Of a stretch of 41,759 nt of DNA, positions 8,227-16,303 are shown piece after piece (position 1 is the stretch's first letter; each line of letters begins with the position of its first letter). Source of the DNA: an uncultured Porphyromonadaceae bacterium (GTDB taxonomy: Bacteria; Bacteroidota; Bacteroidia; Bacteroidales; Muribaculaceae); assembly GCA_900546365.1 (NCBI GenBank), contig URCF01000017.1, positions 1 to 41,759 on the forward strand, read 5' to 3'. The translations under genes and the position numbers were made by a program. The notes under the pieces were generated by a model. The model saw only the letters and a list, made by a program, of their open reading frames with translations. It made no database searches and had not been told where the DNA came from.

Positions 8227-11025
8227 ATGAGCTCAAACTACCTTATGGAGCAACTTCGGTGGATGCTCCGCGACGACCAGATACTCGACACCGAACTTTG
8301 GCGCGAGATATACGCCCGCGATGCTTCGTATTTCAACATCAAGCCTATGGCTGTGCTTCGCCCATCGTCCACCGACCAGGTGCGCAAGATATTGCAACTC
8401 GCCCACGAGACAGGCTCCTGTGTCACCTTCCGCGCCGGAGGCACCTCGCTCTGCGGCCAGACCCTCGGCACCGGCCTCATATGCGAGTTGCGTACCCATT
8501 TCACGCGCCACGAGGTGAGAGACAACGGCGGCAAGATATGGTTTGAGCCGGGATTGACCGCCAACCAGGTGAACAATATCCTCGCACCACACCATGCCCA
8601 TATCGGACCCGACCCGGCATCTTCCGCCGCCGCAATGATGGGAGGGATACTCAATAACAACAGCAGCGGAATGCAGGCCGGTGTGGCTCACAACTCCTAC
8701 CACACCCTCAGCTCGATAGAGTTCATCCTGGCCGACGGCAACCGCTACAACAGCGCCAGCGCCGCCGACCGCACACGGTTTGCCACCGAGCAGCGCGATC
8801 TGTGCCGTGGGCTCGCCGACATCCGGGCCACAATCCTGGCCGATGATGCGATGCGCAACAGGATTGTCACCAAGTACAAAATCAAGAATGTGACCGGATA
8901 TGCCATGAACTCGTTTGTGGATTTTTCCGACCCGATGGATATTTTCGCCCACCTGCTCATAGGGAGTGAGGGCACATTGGCCTATATAGCCTCGGCGGAG
9001 CTGAACACCCTTCCGCTGATGACCACCTACTCCTCCTCAATGCTCTATTTCCCCGATGTGACCACAGCCGCCGCCACCGCCGCATGGCTTGGCGAGAGCG
9101 GTGCCCTGGCGGTGGAGATGATGGACTACGCTTCACTGCGCAGCTCGCAGGGGTTGGCCAGCGATATGCCGCAGGGCACCACCGCCATGCTGATAGATTA
9201 CGGTGCCGACTCGCCCGGAGAGATGGCCGAAAAGATTGCCGCACTGACCCCGAAAATCAAAGCGCTCAAAGGGCTCACCCATATCGACGCGTTCACCACC
9301 ACAGTGGCCGAAAGGCAGAAGCTGTGGAACATACGCGATGGAGTGTTTCCGTGTGTGGCCGGAGCGAGAGTGCCCGGCGATGCGGTGATACTTGAGGATG
9401 TGGCCGCCCCTGTGGAACAGCTCGACTCGCTGGTGGAAGGGGTGCAGCGGCTGTTCAAGACCCACGGGTATGACGGAGCCATATTCGGCCATGCGCGTGA
9501 CGGCAACATCCATCCGCTTGTCACCGCCGGGATGAACAGCCCCGGGAGCATGTCCAATTTCAGCAGTTTCATCGACGGCCTCGTAACCCATGTGCTAAGC
9601 CTCAACGGGTCGCTCAAGGGGGAGCACGGCACCGGAAGGGCAATGGCCCCGTTTGTGGCCAAGGAGTGGGGTGATGACATCTATGCCCTGATGAAACGGG
9701 TGAAGAATCTTGCCGACCCCAAAGGGATACTCAATCCGGGAGTGATAATCAACTCCAACCCCGATGCCTATATCAACGACATCAAGAGCCTTGACCTGTT
9801 TGGCGACAAGATGGGGTATGACAAAGCCGACCGCTGTATGGAGTGCGGCTATTGCGAGCACGCGTGTCCCTCGCGCAACATCACCCTCACCCCGAGGCAG
9901 CGACTCCAGGCCCGACGCATCATTGCCCGCACCGGGAGCAAGGAGCTGGAGAAACAGTACACATATATCGGCGCCGACACCTGCTGCAGCGACGGCTCAT
10001 GTCAAATGCCGTGTCCGATGGGAATCAACACCGCAGTGGTGACAGACGCCGTGCGCACGGCCAACAACCCCAAACTGTTCAGCCAAGCCCTCACTGCATC
10101 GGCTCCACACTACGGCGAGGTGGAGACAGCCATCCGCGGTGTGCTGAAAGCAGCCGTGGCCTCGCAGAAAGTCATCTCCCCCTACCCGCTTATATGGGCT
10201 TCCGACCTGATGCACAAGATCTACAAGCAGGTGCCCCACTGGTCGCGGCATTTTCCGATGCCCGCCAGGCTGCACTGGCAGGAGACGGAGCATCCCGACT
10301 TCCTCTACTTCCCGGCGTGCGTGACCCGCATTTTTGGCGGCTCGTCGTTAGGTAAGGACGATTTGATCACAGTGGTGCTCCGCATTGCCCGCAAAGCCGG
10401 GCTGAAAGTGTCGGTGCCCAAATCGATGCATGGTCTCTGCTGCTCGCAGATATGGGAGCATAAAGGTGATCCCGAGGGACAGCGGATTGCCGCCAACGCC
10501 ACCGTGGAGAAATTCTATGAACTAAGCGCCAACGGCCGCATCCCGATATTCTGCGACACCACCTCGTGCACCCACACCCTGCTGTCGCTCGCCCATCAGC
10601 GCCATCTTTTCACACCGGAAAACCAAAAGCGATACGACTCACTCACCATCCTTGACATCACCCAATGGCTCGCGCAATACGCCATGCCGAAGCTCAAAGT
10701 CACCCGCAGGAAGCACCGTGTGCTGCTGCATCCCACCTGCGCGGCCAAAATCATGGGCGTGGACAAGCTGATGGAAGATATTGCCTGTCAGTGTGCCGAC
10801 AGCGTGACTGTGCCGGCCAACTGCTACTGCTGCGGAGCCGCCGGCGACCGCGGGTTCATCTTCCCGCAGGTGGCCAAAGCTGCCACCGAACCGGAGAAAC
10901 GCGACATCGAAGGGATGGAGTTTGACGGCTGCTATTCGCTGGCACGCACCTGCGAGATATCGATGATGGACACCATCAAGCGCCCCTACGAGTCAATTGC
11001 CTATCTGATTGACGAAACCACCTGA
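8227..11025 (+). CDS. FAD-binding and 4Fe-4S-binding 2-hydroxyacid dehydrogenase (GlcD-GlpC fusion, YdiJ/D-lactate dehydrogenase-like)
   Basis: A 932-residue fusion. Residues about 40-480 form an FAD PCMH-type domain and a C-terminal FAD-oxidase domain (FRAGGTSLCGQT, GGILNNNSSGMQ, GSEGTLAYI, GEHGTGRAM). Then comes a ferredoxin-like segment with CMECGYCEHAC (Cys537, 540, 543, 547) and a second cysteine group (CCSDGSCQMPCP). The C-terminal part carries CCG-type heterodisulfide-reductase motifs (LCCSQIWEH and CCGAAGDRG). Relatives oxidise D-lactate, glycolate or D-2-hydroxyglutarate at the inner face of the membrane and pass electrons to quinone or another carrier. The exact substrate is uncertain. 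The length is normal for the fused form. It is a single gene followed by a hairpin; I see no clear promoter in the 117-base gap upstream. Confidence 0.88.
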   Translation: MSSNYLMEQLRWMLRDDQILDTELWREIYARDASYFNIKPMAVLRPSSTDQVRKILQLAHETGSCVTFRAGGTSLCGQTLGTGLICELRTHFTRHEVRDNGGKIWFEPGLTANQVNNILAPHHAHIGPDPASSAAAMMGGILNNNSSGMQAGVAHNSYHTLSSIEFILADGNRYNSASAADRTRFATEQRDLCRGLADIRATILADDAMRNRIVTKYKIKNVTGYAMNSFVDFSDPMDIFAHLLIGSEGTLAYIASAELNTLPLMTTYSSSMLYFPDVTTAAATAAWLGESGALAVEMMDYASLRSSQGLASDMPQGTTAMLIDYGADSPGEMAEKIAALTPKIKALKGLTHIDAFTTTVAERQKLWNIRDGVFPCVAGARVPGDAVILEDVAAPVEQLDSLVEGVQRLFKTHGYDGAIFGHARDGNIHPLVTAGMNSPGSMSNFSSFIDGLVTHVLSLNGSLKGEHGTGRAMAPFVAKEWGDDIYALMKRVKNLADPKGILNPGVIINSNPDAYINDIKSLDLFGDKMGYDKADRCMECGYCEHACPSRNITLTPRQRLQARRIIARTGSKELEKQYTYIGADTCCSDGSCQMPCPMGINTAVVTDAVRTANNPKLFSQALTASAPHYGEVETAIRGVLKAAVASQKVISPYPLIWASDLMHKIYKQVPHWSRHFPMPARLHWQETEHPDFLYFPACVTRIFGGSSLGKDDLITVVLRIARKAGLKVSVPKSMHGLCCSQIWEHKGDPEGQRIAANATVEKFYELSANGRIPIFCDTTSCTHTLLSLAHQRHLFTPENQKRYDSLTILDITQWLAQYAMPKLKVTRRKHRVLLHPTCAAKIMGVDKLMEDIACQCADSVTVPANCYCCGAAGDRGFIFPQVAKAATEPEKRDIEGMEFDGCYSLARTCEISMMDTIKRPYESIAYLIDETT

Positions 11026-11060
11026 CGCTCTTAGACAAAAAATCGCTCCCGATCCTAAAC

Positions 11061-11100
11061 TTACCCCAAAGGTTGAACACACAACTTTTGGGGTAATTTT
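11061..11100 (+). terminator. Hairpin after the dehydrogenase gene; probable terminator
   Basis: A 15-bp stem with one G-T wobble (11061-11075 with 11081/82-11095) and a loop of about 6 bases, followed by ATTTT. The T tract is short. The arms (CCCCAAA ... TTTGGGG) resemble the palindrome at 17528-17565. Confidence 0.6.
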
Positions 11101-11132
11101 CATCCATAAACATATAAAAAACAGCGACTTCA

Positions 11133-11164
11133 TTGGTCTTTTTAGGAATTTTTCACTAAATTGC
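11133..11164 (+). promoter_or_regulatory. Possible promoter upstream of the LRR gene
   Basis: TTGG at 11133-11136 and TAAATTGC at 11157-11164 have a 20-base spacing, one base short of the TAnnTTTG consensus. It would start transcription around 11171, just before the short open frame at 11201. Confidence 0.3.
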
Positions 11165-11200
11165 AGCCGATTATCAACAACTAACCGATCTACCGACACC

Positions 11201-11233
11201 ATGAAGATCATTCCCTCCATTCTTCTTGCATGA
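11201..11233 (+). other. 10-codon open frame resembling a truncated signal peptide
   Basis: ATG at 11201 starts MKIIPSILLA and stops at TGA 11231-11233. The composition (Lys, then Ile/Leu) looks like the first residues of an exported protein. It lies 32 bases before the LRR protein start. It could be a relic of a displaced gene or a small upstream open frame; there is no evidence that it is translated. Confidence 0.3.
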
Positions 11234-11265
11234 CATTGGTTGTAAATAATTAAAGAAAGAATGAT

Positions 11266-12411
11266 ATGAAGAAGATAATATTTTTAGTGACGATTGCAGT
11301 GATAGCTTTAGGCGCAAAGGCACAGGATGTGTTTTTTGAGTATGACGGGCTTTATTACCGAATTTCGGGTGTACGCGTGTTTGTAGCGTCTCCGCGAAAT
11401 ATGCCCGGCAATGTCGGATTATCCGGAGAAACGCACTACAGTGGCTCTATAACCGTTCCCGAGACGGTTGAATATAAAGGTGAAAAATATCCCGTGATTG
11501 GCGTTTTTATTAACGCGTTTGATGGTTGTACAGAGCTGGAAAGTCTAACTCTACCGGAAACAGTAACACTAATCTACGAAAGTTCTCTGAGCAATTGTGG
11601 AGAAATCGAGCTTAATCTTCCGGGAAATATCACTACCATCTATGGCCTGGCATTTGAGAATACAATTGTAACCAATACTTCCGAACTGAATCTGCCGAAT
11701 TGTGAATATCTTGCGCCAAGATCCTTACGAGGTAGCTCATTTAAGAGGCTTTCTATTGGACCGAACATCACAATGATGCATGGTCAAGCTGTTTATAATT
11801 CTAACATTGAGATGATAGAGTTCTTGAATGGAAATGCAGATGTTAGAACTGGTTTTAGTGTTCATGCGTTTTTAGGCTTCAAAGGGCACGAAATTCGTTT
11901 ACCAAACAGAACGCTTCTTTTCGCTTTTGAATCATTCAGAGATTGCCCAAATTTGGAACGGGTCTATTTTCCACCGGTTGAAAAATTGGTACATTCTGGA
12001 GATTTTCAGGGTTTGGATGAAAGAGAAGGCAGATATTCCGAGGTTAACGATATGATTTATAAATGTCCCAATATGAAAGAGGTGGTGTGCTTCGCTAATA
12101 TTCCGCCGCAGTTTTATAGACACGAATCCCTATATACTGCCTTCAAGATAATTGACAATGAGGATTGTGTGCTGAAGGTGCCGGCGGGAAGCGAGAATTT
12201 GTATCGCCTTGACCCGGTGTGGGGACATTTCAAGACCATCGAGGGGTTTGAGCCGGGCGAATATACAGGCGTGTATGAGGTGGCCGCGGTCGAGGCTCCT
12301 TACGAACAGCCGGTGTATTACAACCTCCAGGGGCAACGCATCGACCACCCGCAGCCCGGCTATCTGTACATCCGCAAGCAAGGCTCGCAGGTGAAGAAGA
12401 TGGTGTATTGA
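11266..12411 (+). CDS. Exported BspA-type leucine-rich-repeat protein
   Basis: A 381-residue protein with a Sec signal peptide (residues 1-19, ending GAKA before QD). After a short N-terminal beta domain come degenerate LRR_5 (BspA-like) repeats, for example VFINAFDGCTELESLTLPET and FESFRDCPNLERVYFP. The last 35 residues (YYNLQGQRIDHPQPGYLYI ... KKMVY) form the C-terminal domain common at the ends of exported Bacteroidales proteins and related in appearance to type IX sorting domains. BspA-type proteins are often surface or secreted adhesins, but no ligand can be inferred. The first 890 bases are clearly more AT-rich than neighbouring genes, while the last 240 bases return to the GC-rich style of the chromosome. 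Confidence 0.82.
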   Translation: MKKIIFLVTIAVIALGAKAQDVFFEYDGLYYRISGVRVFVASPRNMPGNVGLSGETHYSGSITVPETVEYKGEKYPVIGVFINAFDGCTELESLTLPETVTLIYESSLSNCGEIELNLPGNITTIYGLAFENTIVTNTSELNLPNCEYLAPRSLRGSSFKRLSIGPNITMMHGQAVYNSNIEMIEFLNGNADVRTGFSVHAFLGFKGHEIRLPNRTLLFAFESFRDCPNLERVYFPPVEKLVHSGDFQGLDEREGRYSEVNDMIYKCPNMKEVVCFANIPPQFYRHESLYTAFKIIDNEDCVLKVPAGSENLYRLDPVWGHFKTIEGFEPGEYTGVYEVAAVEAPYEQPVYYNLQGQRIDHPQPGYLYIRKQGSQVKKMVY

Positions 12412-12464
12412 GCCTCAACTGTAGAAAGCATATAAAAGGTGGTATGTCTCTCGGATATTATCAC

Positions 12465-12472
12465 TACTTTTG
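12465..12472 (+). promoter_or_regulatory. -7 promoter box upstream of the Nfn-like pair
   Basis: TACTTTTG matches TAnnTTTG exactly. A -33 box is weak (TATG at 12443-12446, 18-base spacing). The start would be near 12479, giving a leader of about 13 bases. Confidence 0.45.
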
Positions 12473-12491
12473 TGGAGATTAACCTAAATAT

Positions 12492-13274
12492 ATGTTCAAA
12501 ATAGTTAGCAAGGAGCATTTCTCCGAAAAAGTGGTGAAGCTCGTTGTCGAGGCACCGATGATAGCCCGCTCGCGCCGCCCGGGGCATTTTGTGATAGTGC
12601 GGGCATGCGAGGGAGGCGAACGTATTCCTCTCACGATAGCCGATGCCGACACAGAGCGCGGCACGATAACTCTTGTGGTGCAGGAGGTGGGTGTGTCCAC
12701 CCGCAAAATCTGCGCCCTCAATCCCGGTGAGAATCTGATAGATGTGGTGGGTCCGCTCGGACAGGCCACACATATATCCAATGTGGGCACAGTGGTGTGC
12801 TGCGGCGGGGGTGTGGGCGTTGCTCCGCTTCTGCCGATAGTCAAGGCTATGAAGCAGGCGGGCAACAGGGTGATTACCGTGCTGGCCGCCCGCACCAAGG
12901 AGCTGATAATCCTCGAGGACCAGGTGCGTCCGTACAGCGACGAGGTGATTATCATGACCGATGACGGGTCGTATGGCCAAAAAGGGCTTGTGACCCAGGG
13001 TGTGGAGCAGGTGATACAGCGCGAGCCTGTGCATCAGGTGGTGACAATAGGACCGGCGATAATGATGAAGTTCGTGTCGATGCTCACCGCCGGATACCAT
13101 ATTCCCACGATGTGCTCTCTCAACACCATCATGGTGGACGGCACGGGGATGTGCGGTGCCTGCCGTGTGACTGTGGATGGCCGCACCAGATTCGTATGTA
13201 TCGACGGGCCGGAGTTTGATGCCCATAAGGTGGATTTTGACGAGATGATGCTTCGTCTCCGTAGCTATAACTGA
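12492..13274 (+). CDS. NfnA/PyrK-like FAD/NAD- and 2Fe-2S-binding subunit
   Basis: A 260-residue ferredoxin-NADP reductase-fold protein: N-terminal FAD domain (residues 1-95, with RRPGHFVIVR and ERIPLTIAD), an NAD-binding domain starting at VCCGGGVGVAPL, and a C-terminal 2Fe-2S site with MCGACRV (Cys221, Cys224) and FVCIDGPEFD (Cys236). It is five bases upstream of a GltA/NfnB-like gene, so together they match NADH-dependent reduced ferredoxin:NADP+ oxidoreductase (NfnAB), which by flavin-based electron bifurcation couples ferredoxin and NADH oxidation to NADP+ reduction. The same families are often annotated as sulfide/dihydroorotate dehydrogenase-like protein and glutamate synthase small subunit; no glutamate synthase large subunit is nearby, which favours Nfn. 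Confidence 0.85.
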   Translation: MFKIVSKEHFSEKVVKLVVEAPMIARSRRPGHFVIVRACEGGERIPLTIADADTERGTITLVVQEVGVSTRKICALNPGENLIDVVGPLGQATHISNVGTVVCCGGGVGVAPLLPIVKAMKQAGNRVITVLAARTKELIILEDQVRPYSDEVIIMTDDGSYGQKGLVTQGVEQVIQREPVHQVVTIGPAIMMKFVSMLTAGYHIPTMCSLNTIMVDGTGMCGACRVTVDGRTRFVCIDGPEFDAHKVDFDEMMLRLRSYN

Positions 13275-13279
13275 CAATC

Positions 13280-14734
13280 ATGATCACAAAGGAAGATATA
13301 ACCGCGAGCCGTGACGCTGAATGGCGCCAGGAGCTCCGCAATGCGGTGCCGGCCAAGGAGCGCACCGCCATACCGCGTGTGGAGATGCCTCATCTCGACC
13401 CGACCTACAGGGTGACATGCCGCGAGGAGGTGAACTGCGGCCTGAGCCCCGAGCAGGCAGTGCTTGAGGCAACAAGATGCATGGACTGTCCGGATCCGCA
13501 ATGTATGTCGGGCTGTCCGGTGCAGATCAATATTCCGGATTTTATAAAGAATATCCAGCGTGGACGGCTCGATATAGCGGCCGCGGTGCTGCGCAACACC
13601 AGCTCCCTGCCGGCAGTGTGCGGCAGAGTGTGCCCGCAGGAGAAGCAGTGCGAGAGCCGCTGTATCTACCACCGTATGCGCAAGGCGCCGGTGGCCATCG
13701 GGTATCTGGAGCGTTATGCGGCAGACAATGCGCCCGAAACAGCAGTGCACCCCGCGGAGAGCAACGGGATGAAGATAGCGGTGGCCGGTTCGGGTCCCGC
13801 AGGGTTGTCGTTTGCGGGAGCGATGGCACAACGTGGATATGAGGTGACGGTATATGAAGCGCTTCACGAAATAGGCGGGGTGCTCAAATACGGTATTCCG
13901 GAATTCCGTCTTCCCAACACAGTGGTGGACAAGGAGATCCACGCGTTGGAGCAGTTGGGGGTGAAGTTTGTGCGCGACTGTATAATCGGCAAGACCATAG
14001 GGTATGACGAGCTGTGCGCCATGGGCTACAAAGGGATATTCGTGGCCTCGGGAGCCGGACTGCCGCGCTTCATGGGGATTCCGGGCGAGAACCTTGTGAA
14101 TGTGATGTCAAGCAATGAGTATCTGACCCGTGTCAACCTTATGGGTGCGGGGCAGCCGGGGCATGACACCCCTGTGGCCCACGGCAAATGCGCCGCTATC
14201 ATCGGCGGCGGCAACACCGCGATGGACTCATGCCGCACCGCCAGGCGTATGGGAGCAGAGAAAGTGTATGTGGTTTACCGCCGTGGCGAGGCCGAGATGC
14301 CGGCACGCATCGAGGAGGTGGCCCATGCCAAAGAGGAGGGCGTGGAATTTCTCACGCTCCACAACCCCATAGAATATGTGGGCGACGAGCGGGGCCGGGT
14401 GTGCGCCATGCGTGTGCAGCGGATGCAGCTCGGCGAACCCGACGAATCGGGCCGACGCTCGCCGGTGCCTGTGGAAGGCGCGGTGGAGGAGATAGCGGTG
14501 GATATGGTGATTGTGAGCGTCGGAGTGTTGCCCAATCCTATCATCCCGTCGGCCATCACAGGGCTTGAGGTGTCGCGCAGAGGCACCATCACGGTCAATG
14601 ATGCCACGATGCAGTCGTCGATAGGCAATCTGTATGCCGGCGGCGATATTGTGCGCGGCGGTGCCACAGTTATTCTTGCCATGGGCGACGGACGCAAAGC
14701 CGCCGAGGCCATGCACAAATCGCTATCAGAATAA
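13280..14734 (+). CDS. NfnB-type NADPH-binding flavoprotein (annotated in databases as NADPH-dependent glutamate synthase GltA)
   Basis: A 484-residue protein. The N-terminal domain binds two 4Fe-4S clusters: Cys67, 70, 75, 79 (CMDCPDPQCMSGCP) and Cys114, 118, 124, 128 (CGRVCPQEKQCESRC). The FAD-binding loop AVAGSGPAGLSFAG begins near residue 167, and an NADPH-binding loop (IIGGGNTAMDS) with downstream RR (VVYRRGEAEMPAR) follows. It is the large subunit of the NfnAB transhydrogenase and holds the bifurcating flavin in characterised homologues. It is translationally close to nfnA (5-base gap) and converges with the cardiolipin synthase gene 11 bases later without a visible strong terminator. 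An independent glutamate synthase small-subunit role is the alternative, but is less likely without the large subunit. Confidence 0.87.
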   Translation: MITKEDITASRDAEWRQELRNAVPAKERTAIPRVEMPHLDPTYRVTCREEVNCGLSPEQAVLEATRCMDCPDPQCMSGCPVQINIPDFIKNIQRGRLDIAAAVLRNTSSLPAVCGRVCPQEKQCESRCIYHRMRKAPVAIGYLERYAADNAPETAVHPAESNGMKIAVAGSGPAGLSFAGAMAQRGYEVTVYEALHEIGGVLKYGIPEFRLPNTVVDKEIHALEQLGVKFVRDCIIGKTIGYDELCAMGYKGIFVASGAGLPRFMGIPGENLVNVMSSNEYLTRVNLMGAGQPGHDTPVAHGKCAAIIGGGNTAMDSCRTARRMGAEKVYVVYRRGEAEMPARIEEVAHAKEEGVEFLTLHNPIEYVGDERGRVCAMRVQRMQLGEPDESGRRSPVPVEGAVEEIAVDMVIVSVGVLPNPIIPSAITGLEVSRRGTITVNDATMQSSIGNLYAGGDIVRGGATVILAMGDGRKAAEAMHKSLSE

Positions 14735-14745
14735 CAATATAATAT

Positions 14746-16176
14746 TTACAACACTGGGCTCAGGAGTCGCACCATCGATTCCAGAGCCTTTTGTGTATAT
14801 GGACGGTGGCGCCACACCCCTGCCATGAGCCTGGTGCTCTGCGCTTCGTCCTTGAGAAACTCCTCGCGGAGCTTGGAGTTCAACTCTTTGGAATACATGA
14901 ACATGGTGCCTTCGAAATTGTGCTCGAAACTGCGGAAGTCGATGTTGGTGGAGCCGACTGCTGTAAATTCGTCGTCAATCACCATCAGCTTGCTGTGGAG
15001 CATTCCGGCATCGAAAAGATAGATTTTCACACCGGCCCGGAGACATTCCATCACATAGCTGTAGGAGGCGAAGGTGAGGATTGTGGAGTCGCTCCGGCGG
15101 GGCATCATCACCCTCACATCCACTCTTGCTATGGCAGCCGCCTGCAGAGTGCGCAGGATGCTCTCGGGCGGGAGAAAATAGGGGGTTTGAATCCACACTC
15201 GCTTCTTGGCGTTGCCTATGGCCTTGAGCATCACAAACGCTACATTGCTCCACTCGCTTGTGGGACCCGAGGTGATGAACTGCATACTCACTCCGCTGTC
15301 CGCGCTCCGGGCGGTGGTCTCCTCCACCACCAAAGGCTGACCCATGAAACTCCAGTCAACGGCGAATGAGTAGAGCAGTGAGCTGACTGCGGGACCTTCG
15401 ATGCGCAGATGGACATCGCGCCAGCAGTTGCGCTTGCCGCCATCGATGTAGCGGTCGGCCACGTTCATGCCGCCCACATATCCCACTTCGCCGTCAATCA
15501 CACACAGCTTGCGGTGGTTGCGCCAGTTGATGCGGGTGGCGAACGGCGGGCATGCAACCCTGAAAAACGGGTGAGCCTCCACTCCGGCCTCCGCCATCTC
15601 CTTGAAGAAACGGCGTTTGACCCCGATGCACCCGATGTCGTCGTATATCACCCTCACCTTCACTCCGGCGCGGGCACGCTCCATGAGAGCTTGGGCCACC
15701 TGACGGCCAATGTTGTCATCCTCAAATATATAGTACTGGAGGTGGATATATTTTTTGGCGCGTCGTATGTCGTTGAGCAACGCGGCAAATTTATCCTTTC
15801 CGGAGCAGAAATGCACCACCTTGTTGCCGGTGTGGAGGCGTGCGCCGGTCAAAGAGCGGCTGAGCTCCACCTGCTGCCTCATCTCGGGGGTGAGGCCCGA
15901 CAGGTTGGGTGAGCTTCCGCCGGCTTCACCTTCCTTGCGGGTGAGCAGTTTGCGGTTGCGCCGGGATATCATGCGCTGGTTCTTGATACTGCGTCCGAAA
16001 AAGGCATAGAGCAAAATTCCACCGATGGGAAACAGCAGGAGCACTGTGACCCAGGCCAGGGATTTCACGGGGTTGCGGTTTTCGGAGAGCACCACCCCCA
16101 CAATGCTGACGATGGTCACAGCGTAAGCTATAGCCAGCGACCAGTAGAGCCAGTTGATGGAGATAAAAGCAGTCAT
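14746..16176 (-). CDS. cls: Cardiolipin synthase (phospholipase D family)
   Basis: A 476-residue membrane enzyme. Two N-terminal transmembrane helices (about residues 8-30 and 38-60, with the NPVKSLAWV linker typical of bacterial Cls) precede two PLD domains. The catalytic HxKxxxxD motifs are HRKLCVID (His221) and HSKLMVID (His394), each followed by GGMN or GSTN. It condenses two phosphatidylglycerol molecules (or another phospholipid donor) to cardiolipin at the inner membrane. Length is typical. It is transcribed alone and its 3' end nearly touches nfnB. The 127-base gap to the divergent peptidase gene should hold its promoter, but I could not pick a convincing one. Confidence 0.94.
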   Translation of the reverse strand: MTAFISINWLYWSLAIAYAVTIVSIVGVVLSENRNPVKSLAWVTVLLLFPIGGILLYAFFGRSIKNQRMISRRNRKLLTRKEGEAGGSSPNLSGLTPEMRQQVELSRSLTGARLHTGNKVVHFCSGKDKFAALLNDIRRAKKYIHLQYYIFEDDNIGRQVAQALMERARAGVKVRVIYDDIGCIGVKRRFFKEMAEAGVEAHPFFRVACPPFATRINWRNHRKLCVIDGEVGYVGGMNVADRYIDGGKRNCWRDVHLRIEGPAVSSLLYSFAVDWSFMGQPLVVEETTARSADSGVSMQFITSGPTSEWSNVAFVMLKAIGNAKKRVWIQTPYFLPPESILRTLQAAAIARVDVRVMMPRRSDSTILTFASYSYVMECLRAGVKIYLFDAGMLHSKLMVIDDEFTAVGSTNIDFRSFEHNFEGTMFMYSKELNSKLREEFLKDEAQSTRLMAGVWRHRPYTQKALESMVRLLSPVL

Positions 16177-16263
16177 GGTTACAAATTACGCACATTAATC
16201 GCAATCCACAAAACATTTGCACATTAATCCTATGTTTGTGTAAGAGGTTTGCGTAATTTTTAG

Positions 16264-16271
16264 TATTTTTG
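16264..16271 (+). promoter_or_regulatory. -7 promoter box upstream of the C1 peptidase
   Basis: TATTTTTG matches TAnnTTTG, 33 bases before the ATG at 16304. The nearest TTTG boxes (16235 and 16248) have non-standard spacing, and 16231-16238 is a second TAnnTTTG match, so the exact start is uncertain. Confidence 0.4.
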
Positions 16272-16303
16272 CGTCAATTCAACCATTTTATCACATATTT
16301 ACA

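Noticed and set aside
12360..13277. 305-codon minus-strand frame opposite the NfnA-like gene
   Set aside because: It is a low-complexity His/Arg/Tyr-rich translation, while the plus-strand gene has FAD, NAD and 2Fe-2S motifs.
13280..14734. Reading this gene as glutamate synthase small subunit
   Set aside because: No large-subunit gene is adjacent, and the partner is a PyrK/NfnA-like FAD/2Fe-2S protein, which fits NfnAB better.
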